From: JAXLVB01 sp046329195
GTDB taxonomy: Bacteria; Bacteroidota; Bacteroidia; Cytophagales; Spirosomataceae
Assembly: GCA_046329195.1 (NCBI GenBank)
Contig: JAXLVB010000001.1
Span: 2,852,001 to 2,916,000, forward strand
DNA length: 64,000 bases
Direction of reading: 5' to 3'
Shown here piece after piece: positions 24,415-34,661 of the stretch (its first letter is position 1; every line of letters begins with the position of its first letter). The notes below the pieces were generated by a model, which saw only the letters and a program-made list of their open reading frames with translations, was not told the DNA's origin and did no database searches. The position numbers and the translations under genes are program-made.

Positions 24415-25728
24415 CTACTGCCCCAACTGATAGGTGAGTTGTTTTAGCGTAATTTCGGCGATTTTTGCCGTGTAATTCAGGTTGATGAGGCGATACCCCG
24501 CTGTTTCAAAACTCTGTTGTGCTTGTTTTACATCCACTGTGGTGGCTTGGCCTAGTTGAAACTTTTGGGAAACTAGTTTGAGTAACTTTTCGGAAAGTTC
24601 ATAGTTCTTTTGTTCCGACTCTATCAACCGCAAAGTCGTGCTGTACACCTCCCAGGCTTTGTAGGCATTAGTTTGGTAGTTTTGGGCAATCACGTCCTTC
24701 TGCAATTTGGCCGTTTGTGTATTCACCTTCGCTATTTGAATTTGACGATTATTAACGGTTCCGGTGTAGAGGGGCGCTGTGATGTTAATACCCACAAAAG
24801 GTCCATAGGTTTGGTTCAACAGCGTAAACCCTGCTGCACTTTGGTTACGTCCGTAGGTAAGACCCGTGTTAACGTTGACAGTTGGATAACGACGAGCCTC
24901 TGCTTCTTTTTCCAAAAATTGATTGACCTGAATCTGGGACTCTGCTGCCAGCAGATCAGGGTGGCGGGTTAGGCTCCCTTCGATATTAGCCCATTGGATA
25001 CTGCGATCCACCAAAATCGTGTCGGAAATAGCCAATTCGGAGTCAAATTTTAAGGTAAGTGCTCGTGCCAAATCGGTTTTGGCTTGTACCACTATCAACT
25101 TCTGCGATTCGAGGGCTTGCAGTTGGGCGTTTAGGTCAAGCTGTGCTTGAAACAAATCGGCGTCGTTAGAGAGCCCCACACTACGGCGAGCTTCAATGAG
25201 CTGGAGTTTTTCACGAGACACATCAATAGACTTTTGGAGCGTACCGAAATAGCTTTGCTGCTGTACCACCACATAGTAGCGGTTCATTACATTAGCAATT
25301 ACATTCTGGATGCTCGAATTCAACTGTTGTTGGGTCAGGCGTTGTAGTTCTTCCAAGCGTTTTTTGGTCGTTACTACCCGGCCACCGTTGTAGAGCAAAA
25401 ACGTACCCGTCACGTTCATGTTCAAGTTATTGGCAGCTACGCCTCCACGGTTAGTTGTCGTACCGTTGCTCAGCTCTTGGTTTAGGGCTGTTACTTGCTC
25501 GGTGTTGGTAGCCGCAGCATTGACCGTAGGTAGTCCGCCCGCTACACCAATGTGGTTATTGATGCTGCTGACAGTGGTCACATTTTTGGCAATCTGGATG
25601 TCTAAACTGTTCTTGAGTGCCACCTCAATGGCCTCATTCAAGGTTAATTTTTGCTGGGCGGCCACTGGCGTTCCGAGCAACAACCCAAGGCAACCAATCG
25701 CCCCAATATAGGTGAAAAAAAGTTTCAT
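24415..25728 (-). CDS. TolC family outer-membrane efflux protein
   Basis: 437 residues from the Met at 25728 (MKLFFTYIG), with a signal peptide ending PVAAQQ. Two OEP repeats are visible, each starting with a LTLNEAIEVALKNSLDIQIAK-like or SLTRHPDLLAAESQIQVNQ-like helix, and long coiled-coil helices rich in Gln and Ala. It forms the outer-membrane tunnel of the tripartite pump encoded just upstream on the same strand. A Met six codons upstream (25746) is possible but adds nothing to the signal. Confidence 0.92.
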   Translation of the reverse strand: MKLFFTYIGAIGCLGLLLGTPVAAQQKLTLNEAIEVALKNSLDIQIAKNVTTVSSINNHIGVAGGLPTVNAAATNTEQVTALNQELSNGTTTNRGGVAANNLNMNVTGTFLLYNGGRVVTTKKRLEELQRLTQQQLNSSIQNVIANVMNRYYVVVQQQSYFGTLQKSIDVSREKLQLIEARRSVGLSNDADLFQAQLDLNAQLQALESQKLIVVQAKTDLARALTLKFDSELAISDTILVDRSIQWANIEGSLTRHPDLLAAESQIQVNQFLEKEAEARRYPTVNVNTGLTYGRNQSAAGFTLLNQTYGPFVGINITAPLYTGTVNNRQIQIAKVNTQTAKLQKDVIAQNYQTNAYKAWEVYSTTLRLIESEQKNYELSEKLLKLVSQKFQLGQATTVDVKQAQQSFETAGYRLINLNYTAKIAEITLKQLTYQLGQ

Positions 25729-25774
25729 ACGGATGGGTATCATCACCCGCCAAGGCGGGCGTCATCAAATCTAA

Positions 25775-28700
25775 CTATTCAACTTGTTCGGCTAGGGTTT
25801 CTTCCATCAATTTGGCTTCTTCGCTCTTGTGATGGCTGCTGCTTACATACGAGTACACAGCCGGAATCACTAATAAGGTCAGAATCAACGAGAAAATAAT
25901 ACCACCCACCACTACTGTGCCAAGTGGTTTACGACTAGTTGAGGCGGCGCCAATACTCATGGCAATAGGCAAAGCTCCCAACGCAGTAGCTAAACTGGTC
26001 ATCAAAATTGGACGTAACCGATGCGAAGCGGCATCAATCACAGCATCTAATTTAGAGAAACCTTGCTCTCGTTTCTGGTTGGCAAATTCTACAATCAAAA
26101 TGCCGTTTTTGGTCACCAAACCAATGAGCATAATCATCCCGATTTGTGAGAAAATATTGAGCGTTTGTCCCAACAACCACAAGCTACCCAATGCACCTGC
26201 CAAGGCCAAAGGTACGGTAATCATGATAGTGAAGGGGTCTTTGAAGCTCTCAAACTGAGCCGCTAATAGCAAGTAAATCAAGACAAGAGCCAAAGCAAAA
26301 GCAAATGCAGTATTAGACGAACTTTCAGCATAGTCACGAGATGGGCCGTTGAGCGAGGTCTGGAAGGACTCGTCCAAGACTTTGTCAGCAATAGTCTGCA
26401 TGGCTTTTACCCCATCGCCGATGGTTTTGCCGTCGGCTAGTGAGGCCGAAATCGTGGCCGATTTGAGGCGGTTGAAGTGGAAAATACTCGAAGGGTTACT
26501 GCTTTCTTCAAGTTTCACTACGGCACTTAGCGGAATCCGCTCACCTCTCGAATTGGTCATGTACAGATTCTCGATGTCGGTTGGTTTGGTGCGGTCTTGG
26601 CGTTCTACTTGCGCAATTACTTGGTACTGACGCCCGTTCATCGTAAAGTATGCCATGCGCCGGCCACTAAACGCCCCTTGTACAGCACCTACTACATCCT
26701 GTGTGGTAAGTCCTAAGTCTTTGATTTTGAGGCGGTCAAAGGTCATCAAAAGCTCAGGTTTGTTAAACTTGAGGTTGACGTCCACGTTCTGGAAGGTCTT
26801 TTCGTTACGAGCTTCTTCCATGAATTTAGGAATCACTTCTTTGATTTTGGCCAAGTCAATATTCTGAATCACAAACTGTACCGGCAGGGCACCTCGTGAG
26901 CCAAGCCCCACCGAAATGGTTTGCTCCTGAATCCCGAAGATACGAGCATCGTTGAAGCGACCGACCTTTTTGTTGAGCATTTTGGCAATTTCGTCTTGGC
27001 TACGACCTCGAAGATTGGGTGCTATCAAACCAACCCGAGCGGCAGAGACGTTGGCTCCACCAACCCCCCCAAAACTCGGCACCATATTAAACACAAAATC
27101 TCGTTCAGGAATTGAGTCATACAAGAAGGCTGTGAGGTCGTCAGATACTTTTTGGGTAAAATTATAGCTAGAACCTTCAGGTGCTGTGATAGAGAATCGG
27201 ATGCTTCCTTTATCTTCCATCGGAGCGATTTCGCTCTGGAGGTTTTTACCTGATAACCAGATTAATACACCACAACCTAGCACGATAACCCAAGCCATCC
27301 AGCGAACCCGCATGAAGCTTTTTAGAAGGTTTGTATAACCACTTTCCATGCCTTTGAAGAAAGGCTCCGTTTTGTTGTAAAACCAACCGTGCCCTGCGTT
27401 TTTACGGTTCAAGAATACGTTCAGTACAGGCGTAATGGTGAGCGACACAAATGCCGAAATCAAAACGGCTCCGGCTACTACGATGCCGAATTCACGGAAA
27501 AGCCGCCCGACAAAACCTTGTAAGAATATCACAGGTAGAAACACGACCGCCAGAGTGAGCGAGGTCGAAATAACCGCAAAGAAAATCTCCTTACTGCCCT
27601 CCAGTGCGGCCCGTCGGATGGGCATGCCTTGCTCGAGTTTTCGGAAAATATTTTCGGTCACTACGATTCCATCATCTACCACCAGACCCGTGGCTAGTAC
27701 GATTCCGAGCAAGGTTAGCACATTGATAGAAAAACCTGCCATGTACATCACAAAGAAGGTAGCAATCAACGAAATCGGTATATCAATCAACGGGCGAATG
27801 GCAATGAGCCAGTTTCGGAAGAAGAAGAAAATAACTAACACCACCAAACCAAAGGCAATCAGAAGCGTTTCTTGTACTTCTTCTAACGACCTACGAACGT
27901 TGCGGGTGTTGTCAATCAGAACCTTAAATTGAATATCGGATTTATTTTCTCGCTTGATTTGCTCCAAGCGTTTGTAAAACTCATCAGCAATCCGAATATA
28001 ATTGGCTCCGGGTTGCGGAACCACTGCCAAGCCAACGCCGTAGGTTCCATTGTATTTCCAGCTTTGCTCTAAGTTTTCGGGACCTAATTCGATAGATGCA
28101 ATGTCGCTGAGGCGAACAATCCCTGCGTTACTTTCCCGAATAATCAAAGCTCTAAAATCATCTTCCGAAGACATACGCCCCAGCGCTCTAATCACCATTT
28201 CGGTATTGTTACCATAGATTTTACCAGCAGGAACTTCTACGTTTTCACGAGAAAGCGCATTCTGAACATCGGTAAAAGAAAGGCCGTAGGCATTCATGCG
28301 GTCGGGTTTGAGCCAAATCCGCATGGCGTAGCGTTTTTGCCCAAAGATATTAACACTACTGACGTCGTTGATGGTCTGAAAACGTTGTTGCAGGACGTTC
28401 TCGGCATATTCGCTGAGTTCGAGAAGCCCCTTGCTGCGGCTTTGTACGGCCAGCATCAAGATAAACTCGCTGTTGGCGTCGGCTTTTGAAACAATAGGTG
28501 GTGCATCAATATCTTGAGGAAGGTTACGCACCGCCTGACCTACTTTGTCACGGACGTCGCTGGCAGCAGCTTCGAGTTCTACATCGAGGTTAAACTCTAC
28601 TGAAATATTGCTCGACCCCAAGCTACTCGACGAGGTAATAGACCGAATCCCCGGAATCCCGTTGATTTGTTTTTCGAGTGGTTCAGTAATTTGATTTTCA

Positions 28701-28876
28701 ATCACATCGGGGTTAGCGCCTGTATAAGAGGTGCTTACCGTAACGATGGGCGGGTCAATAGCTGGATAATCCCGGACTGCCAGAAAAGAGAATCCTACTG
28801 CCCCAAACAAGATGATGAGGAGGTTCATCACCGTGGCAAACACAGGGCGCTTGAGTGATAATTCTGAAATATTCAT
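25775..28876 (-). CDS. RND multidrug efflux pump permease (HAE1/AcrB type)
   Basis: 1033 residues, full-length. MNISELSLKRPVFATVMNLL is the classic N-terminus; 12 membrane helices with two large periplasmic loops can be followed. Proton-relay Asp pair is in GLVVDDGIVV of helix 4 (about 405-414), and GLVTKNGILIVEFANQ is in helix 10. The type (HAE1, drug) follows from overall pattern rather than the heavy-metal HME class. It is preceded by the periplasmic adaptor and followed by the TolC gene in one operon. Confidence 0.96.
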   Translation of the reverse strand: MNISELSLKRPVFATVMNLLIILFGAVGFSFLAVRDYPAIDPPIVTVSTSYTGANPDVIENQITEPLEKQINGIPGIRSITSSSSLGSSNISVEFNLDVELEAAASDVRDKVGQAVRNLPQDIDAPPIVSKADANSEFILMLAVQSRSKGLLELSEYAENVLQQRFQTINDVSSVNIFGQKRYAMRIWLKPDRMNAYGLSFTDVQNALSRENVEVPAGKIYGNNTEMVIRALGRMSSEDDFRALIIRESNAGIVRLSDIASIELGPENLEQSWKYNGTYGVGLAVVPQPGANYIRIADEFYKRLEQIKRENKSDIQFKVLIDNTRNVRRSLEEVQETLLIAFGLVVLVIFFFFRNWLIAIRPLIDIPISLIATFFVMYMAGFSINVLTLLGIVLATGLVVDDGIVVTENIFRKLEQGMPIRRAALEGSKEIFFAVISTSLTLAVVFLPVIFLQGFVGRLFREFGIVVAGAVLISAFVSLTITPVLNVFLNRKNAGHGWFYNKTEPFFKGMESGYTNLLKSFMRVRWMAWVIVLGCGVLIWLSGKNLQSEIAPMEDKGSIRFSITAPEGSSYNFTQKVSDDLTAFLYDSIPERDFVFNMVPSFGGVGGANVSAARVGLIAPNLRGRSQDEIAKMLNKKVGRFNDARIFGIQEQTISVGLGSRGALPVQFVIQNIDLAKIKEVIPKFMEEARNEKTFQNVDVNLKFNKPELLMTFDRLKIKDLGLTTQDVVGAVQGAFSGRRMAYFTMNGRQYQVIAQVERQDRTKPTDIENLYMTNSRGERIPLSAVVKLEESSNPSSIFHFNRLKSATISASLADGKTIGDGVKAMQTIADKVLDESFQTSLNGPSRDYAESSSNTAFAFALALVLIYLLLAAQFESFKDPFTIMITVPLALAGALGSLWLLGQTLNIFSQIGMIMLIGLVTKNGILIVEFANQKREQGFSKLDAVIDAASHRLRPILMTSLATALGALPIAMSIGAASTSRKPLGTVVVGGIIFSLILTLLVIPAVYSYVSSSHHKSEEAKLMEETLAEQVE

Positions 28877-28978
28877 AGCATAATCAGGTTAGCATTTTGC
28901 AAGAATAAGTAGCCTAAAAGTACAGGACGTTGTAAAGACGACTTGGTTATGGGCAAATCGGTTCGCCTGCGTTGTCGT

Positions 28979-30034
28979 CTATAACGATGTTTTTACTTTG
29001 CGAACTTTGACTGGTTTTTCGGGTCGAACAAATAACACCCCATCCACCACCACGGAGTCGCCTTGGTTCAGGCCACTGGTTACCTCTACTGCACCGGCTT
29101 GACGAATGCCCGTTTCTACCACAGCATACACGCCTTTGCCGTCTTTGACCAAAACCACCTTTTTGTTTTTGTCATCAGGAATAATGGCGTTGGTCGGAAT
29201 CATGATGCCATGCTGACTTTTACCCGCATTGACATACACTTTGGTAAATGTACCGGGGTTGGCAGGGCAGCCGTTTAGTAATGCCCTGATTGTGAGGTTA
29301 CGGGTAGTAAGATTTACTTGGGGCTCTCGTGCAAAAACGACCGCTTTGCAGCGATTGTTCTTCTGGCCTTCTACTTCTACCTCTACCGTAGTGCCTTTTT
29401 GTACAAAGGCAGCGTATTCTTCGGGCAGGGTAAAGTCCACTTTTAGTTTGCTCAACTGCTGCATGGTGGCAATCACCGTGGTAGGCGACACATACGCACC
29501 TTGGCTAATCTGGCGTAAGCCCACCACGCCAGTAAACGGAGCCTTCAGTACAGTTTTTTCAATCAATACTTGCGTGTAGGCCATATCTGCTTTGAGGCTA
29601 TTGACTTGGTTGAGGGCTACGTCATAATCAGCCTGATTCACAGCATTAATGGCTACCAATTTGGCCAAACGTTGTTCGGTTTTTTGGGCAATCTCTAATT
29701 GCACTTTGGTTTTGTTCAACTGAGCTTGCAGGTCAGCATCATTGATTTTGGCAATGATGGTTCCTTGGTTAACAGTAGTACCTTCGGGCACGTTCAGATA
29801 GACAATGCGCCCGCTCACTTCGGGGCGAAGTTCTACATACTCGTTGGCCACAATAGAGCCATTGGCTTCGATGGTGGAAGATACCGATTCGCTTTTGGCA
29901 ATCAGCACATCTACAATAGTTGGAGGGTCTTCTTTAGGAGCAAGAGCATCCTTTTTTTTCTTATTACAACTCGTCAGTGACAGACAAAACAGACTGCATA
30001 TAGACAAGACGGTGACAAGTTTTACGATACGCAT
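28979..30034 (-). CDS. RND efflux periplasmic adaptor (membrane fusion protein)
   Basis: 351 residues with a lipoprotein signal (CLSLTSCNKKKK), start at 30034. Biotinyl-lipoyl halves flank a coiled-coil hairpin: VELRPEVSGRIVYLNVPEGTTVNQG, then DADLQAQLNKTKVQLEIAQK, then KAPFTGVVGLRQISQGAYVSPTT; beta-barrel and membrane-proximal domains follow. It bridges the RND pump and the TolC channel. First gene of the operon; the gap of about 100 bp to the pump has no terminator. Confidence 0.93.
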   Translation of the reverse strand: MRIVKLVTVLSICSLFCLSLTSCNKKKKDALAPKEDPPTIVDVLIAKSESVSSTIEANGSIVANEYVELRPEVSGRIVYLNVPEGTTVNQGTIIAKINDADLQAQLNKTKVQLEIAQKTEQRLAKLVAINAVNQADYDVALNQVNSLKADMAYTQVLIEKTVLKAPFTGVVGLRQISQGAYVSPTTVIATMQQLSKLKVDFTLPEEYAAFVQKGTTVEVEVEGQKNNRCKAVVFAREPQVNLTTRNLTIRALLNGCPANPGTFTKVYVNAGKSQHGIMIPTNAIIPDDKNKKVVLVKDGKGVYAVVETGIRQAGAVEVTSGLNQGDSVVVDGVLFVRPEKPVKVRKVKTSL

Positions 30035-30288
30035 AGTTTGGTAGGTAAAATGAAATCGGCGTAAAAGTAGTGTAATTATTAGAGCGAATGACGGAATTTG
30101 CTTCGTTTTAGTCAAGTATCCTGACTAACGTTTTGTTTGTGTAGATAAGCAGATAAAATTCTAAATCAAATGTGCTATTTTTCGGGATGGCTGTAAGGTA
30201 CATCAATAGATTTGAAAACAGTCTTTGATTAGTGCTATTTTGGGCGAAATTAGTAAGTTTAGGGCATTAATTTACACACCTCATCCTT

Positions 30289-31569
30289 ATGGAATACATC
30301 TCAAGCTCGTCGCCTCGCTGGTCGTTTACCCGAAAGCTCATTTTTCGTATCGCTTTTGTGTTTTTTGTACTCAATATTGCCCCCTTTCCGTTGACCATCT
30401 TGCCGTATGTAGGTGAATTCATTTATGGCATTTTAGAAACATTCTGGAATTTTTGGGTACAAGGTGCTGGTAAAATTTTCTTTGGAATCAGCGAAATCAC
30501 CTCTCGCCCCAACGGTAGCGGCGATACCACCTGGAACTGGGTACAATTGTTCGTGATTGTGCTGTTTTCGGTAATAGGAGGTGTTATCTGGAGTATTGCA
30601 GACCGCCGGAGGCGAAATTACGAGCAGTTGGGTTATTGGTTCAATGTGTTGTTACGCTATTATTTGGCCACCACGCTATTTTCGTATGGCTTCGTAAAAA
30701 TATTCCCCCTACAGTTTGGGAACATCACTACCTATCGGTTGTTTGAACGCCTCGGCGACATGAGTCCTATGGGGTTACTCTGGACCTTTATGGCGTATTC
30801 GGAGCAATATCAGCTATTTGGTGGCTTGATGGAGGTGATTGGTGGGGCACTGTTGTTGTTCAGGCGAACCACTACGCTTGGGGCTTTGATTTCGATGTCG
30901 GTGCTGACCAATGTATTTGTGATGAACCTATTTTTTGACGTACCCGTCAAGATTTATTCGGGGTGGTTGTTGCTGATTACTGTCTATTTGGCTTTTGATG
31001 ATATTCAACGACTGGTCAATTTCTTTTTGCTCAATAGGCCAACCACTCCACGAGATTTAAAGACTTTTTCAAATAAGCGGTGGTTCCAGATAGGACGCAT
31101 CGTGCTCAAAACCATCTTTATCGTAGCCACTGGCGGAATGATGTTTTACGAGAGTTGGCAGTCGTCGCAGTACAAAGATGTTCCCAAATCGGCACTATAT
31201 GGCCCTTATCGGGCCGAATCCTTTGAACGTAATGGAGTCGTTTCGTCTGCGGACACTTTGCGTTGGCAAGAAGTTTTTGTGGACCGACGAGGCACCTACG
31301 ACATGGTGTCGGTAACGAACGAAGATGGATTGCGAAAACGGCTGAATTTTGTGAAAGATGACAAAGCTCATACGTTGACTGTCACAGACAATAACGATAC
31401 CCTCAAAAATACGTTCCGATACACCCAGCCCGACTCGTCCACCTTGCGCTTGGTAGGTGTCTATCGTCACGATTCGTTAAAAGTGCTGATGCGTAAAATG
31501 GACCGTAAGAAATTTATGCTCACTAGCCGAGGATTTCATTGGATTAATGAAGTGCCATTTAACAAATAA
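30289..31569 (+). CDS. DoxX-like polytopic membrane protein
   Basis: 426 residues. Helices occur at about 20-50, 85-105, 120-145, 180-260 and near 277. The central part (LLRYYLATTLFSYGFVKIFPLQF and then MEVIGGALLLFRRTTTLGALI) matches the DoxX/SURF4-like four-helix layout. The last 120 residues form a soluble beta-rich tail (TYDMVSVTNEDG, TVTDNNDT, TLRLVGVYRHDS) presumably on the periplasmic side. Function unknown; it appears to be monocistronic. Confidence 0.75.
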   Translation: MEYISSSSPRWSFTRKLIFRIAFVFFVLNIAPFPLTILPYVGEFIYGILETFWNFWVQGAGKIFFGISEITSRPNGSGDTTWNWVQLFVIVLFSVIGGVIWSIADRRRRNYEQLGYWFNVLLRYYLATTLFSYGFVKIFPLQFGNITTYRLFERLGDMSPMGLLWTFMAYSEQYQLFGGLMEVIGGALLLFRRTTTLGALISMSVLTNVFVMNLFFDVPVKIYSGWLLLITVYLAFDDIQRLVNFFLLNRPTTPRDLKTFSNKRWFQIGRIVLKTIFIVATGGMMFYESWQSSQYKDVPKSALYGPYRAESFERNGVVSSADTLRWQEVFVDRRGTYDMVSVTNEDGLRKRLNFVKDDKAHTLTVTDNNDTLKNTFRYTQPDSSTLRLVGVYRHDSLKVLMRKMDRKKFMLTSRGFHWINEVPFNK

Positions 31570-31790
31570 TCACCTGAAAAACATACTGAGTTAGTACGTG
31601 TTGTTTGGGTAAATGTCAGATTATCAGAATTGTACAAGTCAAAAATGAGAGTTTGGCGACTAATTCTTACCGAACTGCTTGGTTCTATACGGTATTGCGT
31701 GTGAGCCAAGTGGTTTTTAACAAGATGGAGCTTGGTTTATTGTCGGTAAATTCGGAAGTTTACCCCACAAACCTCTAAACACTTGATTAC

Positions 31791-33107
31791 ATGCTGATTT
31801 TGCTTACCCTGCTGGGCATAGCCATGCTCGTGGTACTGATTGCCTATGTCAAATTAGATGCTTTTATTTCGTTCATGCTAGTGAGCATTGGGCTTGGCTT
31901 AGCGTGTGGAATGAGCATCAAAGCCATCACGGACTCACTCACCAAAGGTATTGGGAGTACCTTGGGGTCGCTGGTGATTATCATTGGTTTTGGAGCTATG
32001 ATGGGCAAAATCGTAGCCGATAGTGGTGCAGCCCAGCGCATTACGGATGCCCTCATCAAATTGTTTGGTGTCAAAAATATGCAATGGGGTATGGCACTGG
32101 CAGGCTTTATTGTAGGGCTGCCGCTGTTTTACAATGCTGCATTTGTGATTGTGATTCCCTTGATTTTTTCGGTGGCGGCGAGCTCTCGCCTACCTATGAT
32201 GTACGTGGCAGTGCCCATGCTCTCGGCTCTGTCAGTAGCACATGGCTATTTACCTCCTCACCCTTCGCCAACGGCCATTGCCAATGCCTTTCATGCCGAT
32301 CTTAGCAAAACCTTGATTTATGGTATCATCGTAGCTATTCCGGCTATCATTGCGGCAGGCCCAATTTTTAGTAAGTTCGTAAAACGCATTACGCCGCAAG
32401 TAGATATTTCGATGTATGCCAAAAAAGAAGGACAAGATACCAACCAGCCAGGTGTGGTAGTTAGCTTTGTGGTAGCATTGTTACCTGTATTTTTGTTGAC
32501 GATTCCTGCGCCGCTAAAGTCTTGGTTTTCAGAAGATTCAGTTCTGTATTTGTTATTGTCGCTGATTAGCGACCCTTACATCGCCATGCTGATTTCGCTG
32601 CTGGCCGCTATCTATTTCTTAGGTCTGAAACGGGGTCAAACCATGAAATTCACCATGAAGCAAATAGAAGATGCTTTTAAGGTAGTGGCGGGCATTATGC
32701 TGATTATTGGCGGTGCTGGCGCACTCAAGCAGGTGTTAGAAGACGGTGGTGTAAGCAAATACATTGCCGAACAACTTGGTGGCATGGCCTTGTCACCGCT
32801 GATTTTGGGCTGGGGCATTGCCGCCATCGTGCGAGTGTGTGTAGGGTCGGCTACCGTGGCAGGACTCACCACCGTGGGTATTGTGTTGCCCTTGGTTCAG
32901 CAAGATTCGGTGAAACCAGAGCTCATGGTATTGGCCATTGGCTCGGGGAGTTTGATGTTTTCGCACATCAACGACGGAGGATTTTGGTTGTTCAAAGAGT
33001 ATTTTAACTTAACCATCCGAGAAACCATCATGACCTGGTCCATCATGGAAACCATCGTTTCGATTGTTGGTTTGCTGGGTGTATTGGCCTTGAATTTGAT
33101 TGTATAA
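31791..33107 (+). CDS. GntP family gluconate/organic acid:H+ symporter
   Basis: 438 residues, about 12-14 membrane helices. GntP-family features: GLGLACGMSIKAITDSLTKGIGSTLG near the N-terminus, FYNAAFVIVIPLIF, the LPPHPSPTAIA loop around residue 150 and GSGSLMFSHINDGGFWLFKEYF near residue 390. Imports gluconate-like sugar acids with protons. Not adjacent to the sugar-acid enzymes at 5.7-9.6 kb, but functionally compatible. A terminator follows. Confidence 0.93.
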   Translation: MLILLTLLGIAMLVVLIAYVKLDAFISFMLVSIGLGLACGMSIKAITDSLTKGIGSTLGSLVIIIGFGAMMGKIVADSGAAQRITDALIKLFGVKNMQWGMALAGFIVGLPLFYNAAFVIVIPLIFSVAASSRLPMMYVAVPMLSALSVAHGYLPPHPSPTAIANAFHADLSKTLIYGIIVAIPAIIAAGPIFSKFVKRITPQVDISMYAKKEGQDTNQPGVVVSFVVALLPVFLLTIPAPLKSWFSEDSVLYLLLSLISDPYIAMLISLLAAIYFLGLKRGQTMKFTMKQIEDAFKVVAGIMLIIGGAGALKQVLEDGGVSKYIAEQLGGMALSPLILGWGIAAIVRVCVGSATVAGLTTVGIVLPLVQQDSVKPELMVLAIGSGSLMFSHINDGGFWLFKEYFNLTIRETIMTWSIMETIVSIVGLLGVLALNLIV

Positions 33108-33113
33108 CCATAC

Positions 33114-33160
33114 GCCAACCAGCCTCATTAATCGGATGATGCTGGTTGGCTTACTTTTTT
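33114..33160 (+). terminator. Intrinsic terminator after GntP gene
   Basis: Perfect 10-bp stem GCCAACCAGC (33114-33123) with GCTGGTTGGC (33141-33150), then TTACTTTTTT. Confidence 0.85.
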
Positions 33161-33184
33161 GGTCTTTCCACTACTAATAATCGT

Positions 33185-33841
33185 ATGCTCAAACGTATAG
33201 TATTCGTGTTGCTGCTGCTGCATGGGGTGGTGTTTGCTCAGGTGAGAGTGATAACAAACGATAAAGGTGAACTCATTACCGAATTTGAATACGACCACCG
33301 ACAGCCCCTTCGATACAAAGGGAGTATTTTTTGGAAAGACACCACCCAGTTGGGTGTGTTTTGTATAAAAGGAGGCGATACCCTACGAAAACCTGTACTG
33401 CTTGATTTGCTGAATCACAGCTTTTTGGCTGAATTTGGTGAGCGATTTGTACCCATCAGCAATACCGCCATCACGCTGGGCTCTCATCATTTTGTCCATA
33501 TCAAGGGGTATTTGTATGAGTACGTGTCAGAAGGTATCGTCAAAGTGTTGGCCCGCACTTCTTGTAAATTAGCTGAATATCAAGATCCAATTACAAAAAC
33601 GGCTGTGGTTCGAGATAATTACCGAGGCGACGTAGTCCGTAGCGTGGAGTATTTTCTTGAATTTCCGAATCACAAAATCAGAGGGATAAGCTTCACGACT
33701 CGTTCGGTGTCGTTGGCGCTGGTCGGACAATACGGAGCGGGGCTGTTTCCACCCATTGACGAAACAAAAATCCACATCACCGATTTGCAAGGTGTGCTCA
33801 AACTCCTCAACGAGCTCGAAAAGGGCGGGTTTTTGTATTAG
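33185..33841 (+). CDS. Exported protein of unknown function
   Basis: 218 residues from the ATG at 33185. Signal peptide MLKRIVFVLLLLHGVVFAQ. The mature part is beta-rich with GSIFWKDTTQLGVF near residue 45, and a C-terminal helix (GVLKLLNELEKGGFLY). No family recognised; the layout resembles small exported Bacteroidetes proteins that bind a surface ligand. The TTG at 33146 lies inside the preceding terminator and is rejected as start. Confidence 0.7.
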   Translation: MLKRIVFVLLLLHGVVFAQVRVITNDKGELITEFEYDHRQPLRYKGSIFWKDTTQLGVFCIKGGDTLRKPVLLDLLNHSFLAEFGERFVPISNTAITLGSHHFVHIKGYLYEYVSEGIVKVLARTSCKLAEYQDPITKTAVVRDNYRGDVVRSVEYFLEFPNHKIRGISFTTRSVSLALVGQYGAGLFPPIDETKIHITDLQGVLKLLNELEKGGFLY

Positions 33842-34026
33842 CCTCCTCTAAATCTCACGGTACCGCACAGGCGGCTCTGGCCGTCTCGGCTCAATAGGAT
33901 GGCGTTAAGTTGTTGATAATTAAAGTGTTGCTAAAAATTAGCTACTTGATAGATGTGTTAAATTGGGCTTGCCAAACTAACAAAGAGCGTGATGGAATCA
34001 CTTTTCTTTTGAAAATGGAAGCTATT

Positions 34027-34629
34027 TTAATCATACGCCACTCGACTCACGATGCTGCGGCCCAACGTAATTTCGTCGGCGTATTCGAGGTTACCGCCAA
34101 TCGGAATGCCACGGGCAATGGTGGTGATTTTGATGGGGAACTGCCGAAGGCGTTTGGTCAGGTAAAAAGCGGTAGTGTCGCCCTCCATAGTGGGGCTAAG
34201 GGCCAAAATAACCTCTTGAACCGAAGCCTCTGCTGCTCGTTCTATCAGCGACTCAATGTGTAAGTCGCCCGGACCGATGCCTTCGAGGGGCGAAATCACA
34301 CCACCCAGCACATGATACAATCCTCTGAACTGGGCAGTGTTTTCAATAGCCAATACATCACGGGTGTCTTCTACCACGCAAATCAGGCTTTCGTCCCGCT
34401 TGGGACTGGTACAAATGTTACACAACTCAGCATCCGAGATATTATGGCATTGCTTGCAGTAGCGAGTTTGGGTACGCATCTGAAGGAGCGCTTCGGCCAG
34501 CGTTTGCGTTTGTTTTACGTCACGTTTGAGCAAATGAAGCGCAAGCCTCAACGCTGTTTTTTTGCCGATTCCGGGGAGTTTAGCTATTTCTTCAACAGCT
34601 TCTTCGATAAGTTTAGAAGGAAAATTCAA
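34027..34629 (-). CDS. recR: Recombination mediator RecR
   Basis: 200 residues, standard length. N-terminal helix-hairpin-helix LPGIGKKTALRLALHLL (about 18-34); four-Cys zinc finger CKQCHNISDAELCNIC (about 57-72); Toprim domain starting LICVVEDTRDVLAIE and the Walker-like LGGVISPLEGIGPGDL. It loads RecA with RecFO in gap repair. It follows clpS by 32 bp on the same strand. Confidence 0.97.
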   Translation of the reverse strand: MNFPSKLIEEAVEEIAKLPGIGKKTALRLALHLLKRDVKQTQTLAEALLQMRTQTRYCKQCHNISDAELCNICTSPKRDESLICVVEDTRDVLAIENTAQFRGLYHVLGGVISPLEGIGPGDLHIESLIERAAEASVQEVILALSPTMEGDTTAFYLTKRLRQFPIKITTIARGIPIGGNLEYADEITLGRSIVSRVAYD

Positions 34630-34661
34630 AAGACAGAATTGTTATCTGTTCGTCAACTCAA

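Noticed and set aside
24183..24437. Open plus-strand frame encoding a repeating FHFQIEITFSTFQ-type peptide
   Set aside because: It is open only because the tandem repeat lengths are multiples of three. Two frames are open at once, no signal or homology is visible and it runs into the antisense of the tolC-like gene.
33904..33925. Second copy of the repeat in the RT upstream gap (GTTAAGTTGTTGAT)
   Set aside because: Only 14 bases match before the sequences part, too few to claim the same element.
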